Source: Opisthorchis felineus (taxonomy: Eukaryota > Platyhelminthes > Trematoda > Opisthorchiida > Opisthorchiidae). Taken from it: DNA of 64,000 bases. This document shows positions 57,540 to 64,000 of this stretch, one piece after another (within the stretch, counting starts at the first letter, position 1; each line of letters begins with the position of its first letter). The position numbers and the translations under genes were made by a program. The notes beneath the pieces were generated by a model that worked only from the letters and a program-made list of their open reading frames with translations, made no database searches and had not been told where the DNA came from. The DNA is taken from positions 425,798 to 489,797 of the forward strand of contig SJOL01009412.1 of assembly GCA_004794785.1 (NCBI GenBank), written 5' to 3'.

Positions 57540-57721
57540 AATCGTTCAGCTGTAACACCCTTTCGGTGCCTAGCTGCAATGCCACCCGAAGGAAGCACGA
57601 GGGCTGGGTTACCAGGTTACCTAAGCCTAGACAGGGGAAGTCGAGAGGCAGAGGTCGGGTTCGAACCACGGACCTTCTGTTCAGTGAATTGGCGCTCTAA
57701 CCACTAAGCCATCTCGCTCCG
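57540..57721 (-). repeat. SINE family A, full length with intact tRNA-like head
   Basis: The minus strand starts GGAGCGAGATGGCTTAGTGG (box A TGGCTTAGTGG) and carries GGTCCGTGGTTCGAACCCG (box B GGTTCGAACCC) about 50 bases later. Next come a unique body and a 3' end reading ACAGCTGAACGATT. Box spacing is that of a tRNA, so it has an internal pol III promoter. Confidence 0.88.
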
Positions 57722-58919
57722 GATACCCGAGAAGTGATATCAGAGGGTGCCAACCTGATGGACATTGCAACCGAAATATTTGCCACACTACTGTTGCGTT
57801 GCCTCAGAGAAGCGACAGAATCCTATTACAGATCAAATAGGAAAGTTCCTGTATAGGAGACCAAACGATTGTCAGACTTGCAATATTTGGCCAATGGTGC
57901 TTACGGCGAATAGTATTTTAGGGCAACAGGGCATCTAATGGGCCCGCCGTATTGTCTTTGTTGAATTACCACAGGTAGCAATCGAGCTGCTTATGCTCAT
58001 CCAACGGTGTTGGAACCTGAGTCCTTCGATTTCACAGATAAATTCACCTTTGGTCACTCAAACTACCTGTACTTTACTCTTCCCTGCTCACCACCCGATA
58101 ATATGCTTTCCGATAAGAAATTACACTCTTACTGTGATTGTATTACTTCAGGGTTGTGACGCTGATCCCATCACGGAGTAGACAGATGCATTTAATAACA
58201 GCCGTTGGACTGAGAAGAAAACACACTCTAATGATGTGCTTTAAGCCAGCTTGTAATAAAAGACAAAGCAACACATCTGCCGATAGGTCATAAATGACAA
58301 CCGTTGGCTTACGGAAAAGCGTTTACCGGCGCTACTAGACGGCCAAGTTTTTTATACCGGGTCACTGGAGTAAACGCTATCACTATAGATTACTGTGTAC
58401 GAGTGCAGTACATTCTTCATCCGGAGTCGTCTGAACCAGGCACCCAATCATTCGTTACGAGGGTGTGTTCGATCCTACGCAGTACCTGCAGTAGGAATTT
58501 TGTTCGCATTAAGAGAGGATTAGATTTTGTGAGGCCAGGCAGTTGTGCACTGAATGAGGCTATGTGGTATACTCAGTCCAAGCTGTACACAAGTTGGGAT
58601 AAGCTGGGTAAGCTATTGACTGGACTGGATGGTGAGAAAACCCCAAGGAAGAGAATCTTCGTTATAAGAGACATTTCCCTATAGAAAAGGTTTGCCACAT
58701 GAAAACTCCAGAATAAGACTTCCCCCCAATATTTGTACCAGAAAGATACTTTAAACTGATGACATCATTCACATATTGTGCTCACGAGTCTTATCATCCT
58801 AGTTCACTAAGATAGGTAAATCAGGACCCGAAAAAAAACTTAAATTTTAGCTGGTGAACCACTAATATAAGTATTTAAAAACTGGAGGAAATTGTTAATT
58901 AATTGCCATTTAATCAAAG
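57722..58919. other. Intronic (PPP1R7), no further feature
   Basis: A 126-codon plus-strand frame (58304-58684) is of chance size. Nothing recognised. Confidence 0.4.
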
Positions 58920-59065
58920 TGCTGATCAGCCGCTCATGGAAGAGTTTAGTTTTCAATTACTAGCCGGAATGTTGCGAGTTCGAATCTATCTGAAAATTCG
59001 TGAGATGAGCAATGTAGATTAGTTTCAATAGGGATGATAAGGATGATATACAGTGTTTCAAGATT
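58920..59065 (+). repeat. SINE family B, diverged
   Basis: gtgctgatcagccgctca, attactagccggaatgttgcgagttcgaatc (box B GAGTTCGAATC) and gatgagcaatgt, gatatacagtg correspond in order to the 53.8 kb copy. This copy shows the tRNA-like box B best. Confidence 0.58.
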
Positions 59066-59223
59066 TTTCAGCATCAATTGACTTCACTTACAGTATGAAA
59101 TCTCCATTGTAAAAAGGCTAAAAAACGCCGGAGTAAGAAAACCGCTATAAATATTTTTTTTTGGGTGGAGGATTTCTGTAATGCACATGAACTGGACACA
59201 TCAAAATAAAGCTAGAAACTAAC

Positions 59224-59535
59224 CTGAATACTCAGCAGAGTCAGGTTTACCAGAGAGTCCAGATTTTCTAGCGCAGTGATCTTGTTCTTCCCCAAATAAA
59301 GCTGGGTGAGATTGACAAGGTGATCGATATTTTCCAGTTTCCGGATCTTATTCGATCCCAACTCCAGCATGTCCAGCTGGATAAGACCGTCCAGATTTTC
59401 GATCTTCCCGATTCGGTTATTCACTAAGAACAACTTTTTCAGATTGACCAGGGAACTGAGATTCGTAATGTGTTTGATGCGATTGAAGCTTAAGTCCAGG
59501 GAGATCAGTAAGCTGAGACAATCCAAGTTTTCGAT
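59224..59535 (-). CDS. PPP1R7: PPP1R7/sds22, internal exon (leucine-rich repeats)
   Basis: 104 codons, phase 0 at both ends, after a tatatttcatttctcag acceptor and ending CAG|GTTAGT. It encodes 22-residue SDS22-type repeats: IENLDCLSLLISLDLSFNRI, KHITNLSSLVNLKKLFLVNN, RIGKIENLDGLIQLDMLELG, SNKIRKLENIDHLVNLTQLY, LGKNKITALENLDSLVNLTL. LKKLFLVNN, LELGSNKIR and LGKNKIT are sds22 hallmarks; this region forms the concave face that binds PP1. By alignment with the family, roughly 120 N-terminal residues are missing. I found no matching exon between 59536 and 64000, so the first exons are probably beyond the right edge. Confidence 0.95.
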
Positions 59536-60864
59536 CTGAGAAATGAAATATACGCGAGACAAAAGTTAGATCGGAATGCTGATGCGCTTGCGCCTATGGC
59601 GCATATCTATATTTTCCTTGAATATTCGCGGCATTAGTGAAGAATGCTTGAATTTTATTGTTGGAGTGTTGTGAACGTGAAATAGTTACTGCGAGGAACT
59701 GTGAACGTTTGCGTCGAGAGGTGCTGAAGATTGGAGAAAGCTCGGCGGCGCGAATCCTACCTAAGGTCTTCGTGCAGCTACGACCTACAATTGCCGATAT
59801 GTGAATTTAGCACACAGAAAAAAGCGAACTGGACACAATTCGTCTTCTAGTGGGAGCTTCGTCGTGAACTGCCAAGTTTTATTTCGTTTTTTCTATAGGG
59901 GGTTTCTTCTTATGTAACAATATACGCCACCTGAAGACTGCAGCATGCCTTCAACGGAAGCACAAAACCTGATTTCTGGATAAATTGGCAAGGGATGATA
60001 ATCCAATTCTCTGTGCAGTCCTACGGTAGTAAATCTTTTTTCCAAGATTTTGTTTTATTGTTGTGTGAACAGCGATATAATTACAAATAGTATATAGGAA
60101 TCTATGGACCCTTGTACGACTAGTCCAAGAATCGCGGGGGGGGGGATAAGGAGTGGGTGAAGGGGGAATCGAGAGTGTAAAGGGATATGATAAAAATATT
60201 GAGGTGAATATTCTGGGTGGGGTTTATCGAGTATCTTAAGGCAGCGGACCTTTATAATTCGAGGCTGTATATATCGGGCCCATAAAAGGGCCACAATATT
60301 CTGATTTACTACAGATAGTTCAGATAGCGATCCACGGGACATGTTACCGAAGCTCTCGGTGACTGCCGACTAGGGAAAACTAAGCACAGTTATGTGACCA
60401 TTCCTGGATCAGTCGATGGAGAATGGGATCTCCAACGAATTACTTCACAATGTAGTTTCTGTTGTCTCTGCTGGGAAGAGATATGTAACTCTTGCCCTTT
60501 GTGTACAAGCACGTCAGTACCTTTCCAGATCAAATCATCTTTCGTGTTTGCTCCTGTCCTTGCCATGCGGTGACAGGGCAGTGGGGCATGTGGGCATCTG
60601 TCCGAGCACACTTCGTGTGAGGCACGCACCGAGTACCGTTCGGCGTTCTTATCTCCCCACCTCTCCTTATCACCGTAACCAAAGGAACTGCAACCCCGCC
60701 TGACTTGACAACATAGGAATAGTTTTGGCCAAGGACAATAGCCCGGATGAGTTTGCCGCAGTACCTTGATTTTGGTTGACTCCACTTTGCATGAATATTC
60801 CAACTTCCGTTGTTGATGTCTTTGCCTTCGGCCTAGTGCGCTACCAACTATATCTGTAGGCGAC

Positions 60865-60868
<4 letters not shown>
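59536..60868. other. Probable PPP1R7 intron, no feature
   Basis: No upstream LRR exon found. A run of 10 G lies at 60136-60145. Confidence 0.4.

Positions 60869-60910
<42 letters not shown>
60869..60910. repeat. (TA)n microsatellite
   Basis: About 21 TA units. Confidence 0.95.
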
Positions 60911-60911
<1 letters not shown>

Positions 60912-61174
60912 CCATATAAAGTTTGCTTCGGACTCCACAACCATACCGTTGTGGTGTATGCGGACACTAATGGGCCATGGAACGTGCCACGCCCAAAACA
61001 AACTTGCCTTTATTGGACACGAAGATCCGTATTCTTTCTCCAGTCACGCGGATGGTGTTAGAGTCTTCTTCAAGCAAGGGGTAGCGTCGAAATGTAGTAC
61101 AGAGCCACTTTCCGTTAGACATCAATGGCTTAAGAGTCATGTGCGTTGGTGTGTTGTTTACGTGATGAATGTAA

Positions 61175-61360
61175 AAATCGTTCAGCTGTAGCACTCTTTC
61201 GGTGCCTAACTGCCATGCCATCAAAAGGGGGCACGAGAGCTGGGATACTACCAGGTTTCCCAAGCCTAGACAGGGGAAATCGAGAGGCAGAGGTCGGGTT
61301 CGAACCACGGACCTTCCGGACAGTAAATTCGCACTCTAACCACTGAGCCATCTCGCTCCC
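61175..61360 (-). repeat. SINE family A, full length with intact tRNA-like head
   Basis: Minus strand: GGGAGCGAGATGGCTCAGTG (box A TGGCTCAGTGG) and GTGGTTCGAACCCGACC (box B), body and 3' end as in the 57.5 kb copy. The two heads are nearly identical, suggesting relatively recent insertion. Confidence 0.88.
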
Positions 61361-62279
61361 GTGATGATCTTATGGTATTGTTTGCACTGTATGCAATGGC
61401 TGGACGACACATACAGATCAAGATCGCAACATTATGAAAAATTATTGTAAGGGGAATTACTAGCTAGCCGTTTTGGAAAAATTGTAGATCCAGTATGAAG
61501 AATCAACAGTGGTTATTGGAGGACATGTGATGTACGAAATATTGTCAGCTGTTATACAAGAGACAGTAATCCGAAATAGGAGAAACGTACAGCTCAATGG
61601 GTTGTTCCGTATGATGCTCACCTATTAAAGTTTTCCACTGGGTAGAAACACACGTATCCATTAAGTTCATCCAGTATGCTACTAGACAATGATCACAAGA
61701 CTTTTGGTGTAAACGGAACCGAGGCAACACTATTTGATGGGAAGACATGTCGGGCCCTCCAAAGCGGTTGAAGCGGTTTTTAATTCACCCTCTTCAACAA
61801 CACGTGGGCATGCTTCAAAATAATGCTGGTTTACATGTGAATATTGATGTGGCTAGAAACGTTATGGAGAAATTCATTTATACTCATACCCGGAATCCAG
61901 GTGTAAAAGCGTACAGGATTCCGATATTCCGGAGCATGAGGAGATGAGGTAGGGAAGAAGTTGGGCGGAATATCGAAGGGGTTCTTCGGCATTTTTGCGG
62001 CGAACAGGATTTATTCTGTTTTCACATAGTTAGCCTACAAAACTGACAATACATAATGGGGAAGTTCCTTCACCGGTCGAGGTATGAAAGGAGCAGGGTT
62101 TGTTGAAAGCCGACGGTGATTGTCGGAAAACTATGTAAGATGCTGAAGGAAAACGCCCACTGAAGGTAATGCGCTGTTCGCCTGTTGTTCTCCCGACTAA
62201 TAATGCAAGTAGTTACAGATGTACCCAGTCATGTCAATCTGTCAACGGAATGATTATCGCAGAAGACGGATCACCTGCT
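61361..62279. other. Unassigned segment
   Basis: No recognised gene or repeat. Confidence 0.35.
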
Positions 62280-62970
62280 GGTGTTCAAAGTGGGTGGACT
62301 ATATAGGAAGACGAGGCTTCTCACCCAATTTACACGAGCTCGGTTGCTCCCAAAAACTCTCAGGCCAGTGAAATCTCTTCGCTCAGAAATGAGGACCCAG
62401 TTGCGCACCTGCGGAACTAACCAGTTTGAAAATGACAAGGGGTTGCCTGTTGATTGTCTTTATTACTGTACGGCGGCGAAACATGGACATCATACCGACG
62501 GCACATTAGAATGTATGACCGATTTCATTGCGGAAGATAATTCAGATTTAGTGGTCACATCGTATCCGGAACACTGAATTTCCCAAACCAACCAAGGTCA
62601 ACGAAATCGAGCATGCCTTGGTGAACAATGAGCTACGCTGGATCGGCTACATAAAACAAATGGTCGATAACCACACCTCGAAGCAATTGAAGAATGCGGC
62701 CCGAACCCAAGGACGACCAAATTTCCACTATTGGAAGAATCTGGGAACTTGACAGATTGACCTATTTACACAGGCCTGAATAGCTTTGACACACAACACA
62801 TCTCAAGGCTCGAGCACAAGTACATCATCAGAAACTGTCGTACAATTTGGAGCACCAAAACGGTCACCGATATCTGTGCAGCTTGTGGGTGCACACGCCT
62901 GAGAAGAATGGAACAGTCCACTCTAAATCAAGATGGAAGTGCTAGTGAATCGTCTAGATATCCTATTTCT
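62280..62970 (+). mobile_element. Non-LTR retrotransposon of a different family, RT C-terminal fragment
   Basis: Frames in order: a stretch before YGGETWTSYRRHIRMYDRFH (compare the LYGAETWT-YRRHI--LE-FH pattern of LINE RT C-termini), then KVNEIEHALVNNELRWIGYI, KQMVDNHTSKQLKNA (the L-WIGH--RM-DNRLPKQ block), and a Cys/His-containing end near 62840-62900. Distinct from the RTE-like copies elsewhere. Frameshifted and truncated at both ends. Confidence 0.65.
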
Positions 62971-64000
62971 AGTCAACATCTTCCAACGGTAAGTCTGCTC
63001 TGATTTCTAGCCAATACCTGGACGACTCTGCCGTCATACTCCGAAATGGCAGTACTAGAAGTAATCGGACTACTTGTTCACCGCTTGGCTATCTAGTCCC
63101 GCCTAAATAGCGTGGTGATTGGCGTTTTTTCAGCGAGCGCTGTCATAGTAAGTTACCTTGGGGAAGTGCGGTATCCTACTGAAGCTTGGAGGCATTGACG
63201 AGTGGAGCCAGTGTCTTGGTGTAGAACTAGTGCTGGTACTTATGGTTGCACCATCATGTACTGGCTGATGGCCCTTAACAGGTTGCTGCCTGTTTATCCA
63301 TCGATCTTCATCTCTCGGGTTCATGTTGGCATCGGCAAATTGTACGTAGAGCAACATCCGGTTCCGCGCATACCTACTATAAGTAGTCGATAGTGAATCA
63401 CCCCCGTTACCAGGCGACTCAGCTTCGAACTTGGCTTTTGTGAGTGACTGATGAATAGGGTGAAAATGTCGGAAAAGATTTGTCGGGTGAAGTTGTATGT
63501 CCGGAGGCCAGCCGCTCTTAATAACCAAACATCAGGTAGATTGGATGGATGTGTCACGGATAAAACGAAGGCATACCTAATGGGTCAGAATGTCAGATAA
63601 TCAGGATCGAGTGTCGTAGCTAGGCGCTTCTAGCTCCCTCATGAAGATGCTAGCGCGACCTTGTAAAATATTCGGTGATGACCTTGCAAGTACAGTTGTA
63701 ATGATCTTCCTTTGTCTCCATAAAGGACTGTCTCAGGCCACTGGGTCTTTTGATATACTATATTGGGCGGAGTAGGAAGCCAAGGACCGACGTAGAAGTT
63801 GCACTACCGTTTGCAGTACACAACATTGCAACAAGCATCGAATGTTTCGTTACAACGTATTCAGCCTAGATATTACTTGGGATTACACTACGCCACAAAT
63901 AGGTTTTAGTGATCCGACGATAGGACGAAAAATTTCTCACAGTCCATGGAAAAGGACAGGAACAACAAATCCATAGGGTGAAATGCAACCGTTCAAGAAA
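62971..64000. other. Unassigned right end
   Basis: Nothing recognised; possibly part of the long 5' intron of PPP1R7. Confidence 0.35.

Larger units (their letters stand above)
56156..59223 (-). other. PPP1R7: PPP1R7 intron (about 3.07 kb)
   Basis: Bounded by CAG|GTTAGT at 59224/59223 and ttccacaacttcag|GGC at 56156/56155. It contains dispersed repeats listed separately (56331, 56975, 57540, 58920). No other gene was recognised inside. Confidence 0.85.

Noticed and set aside
57349..61351. Recurrent peptide [15 protein letters not shown] in several minus-strand frames
   Set aside because: It is the translation of SINE family A, not a protein family.
1..64000. CRISPR arrays, operons, prokaryotic defence systems
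   Set aside because: No direct-repeat/spacer structure or polycistronic layout; the sequence is eukaryotic.

Overview
The window looks like nuclear DNA of a flatworm, most likely a digenean trematode. The reasons are a CsRn1-type Ty3/gypsy element (CHCC Gag zinc motif, tRNA-Trp-like primer site), many degraded RTE-like LINEs, tRNA-derived SINEs, Penelope-type sequence with hammerhead-ribozyme remnants, and spliced genes in a TE-rich background. There are no bacterial operons, ribosome-binding sites or CRISPR arrays. I cannot name the species.

Layout. 0-0.9 kb: an intronless replication-dependent histone H2B gene with CCAAT boxes, a TATA box and a perfect 3' histone stem-loop. 0.9-14.3 kb: mostly unassigned, holding one SINE, a decayed coding block (7.1-8.5 kb) and a possible gene with many short introns (11-13 kb). 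14.35-19.28 kb: a complete CsRn1-like LTR retrotransposon with intact gag and pol joined by a textbook -1 frameshift site. 20.5-30.4 kb: a stack of LINE copies in both orientations with nested SINE and LTR-like insertions. 30-46 kb: thinly populated, with one convincing terminal exon (34.1 kb), a second LINE subfamily, a Penelope-like RT fragment and SINEs. 46.2-49.2 kb: a degraded full-length LINE. 49.9-51.6 kb: a possible unrecognised gene with short introns. 51.7-52.4 kb: two oppositely oriented hammerhead motifs. 53-55 kb: repeats. 55.7-59.6 kb, minus strand: the last two exons of the PP1 regulatory subunit sds22/PPP1R7; its 5' exons lie to the right, probably outside the window. The right end holds SINEs and a different LINE fragment.

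Secure host genes are H2B (chromatin) and PPP1R7 (PP1 regulation); they have no evident functional link. Most of the remaining identifiable sequence is mobile-element material. Several spliced-gene models were built by hand from open frames and GT-AG phase agreement. Because many such combinations are possible by chance, they carry deliberately low confidence.
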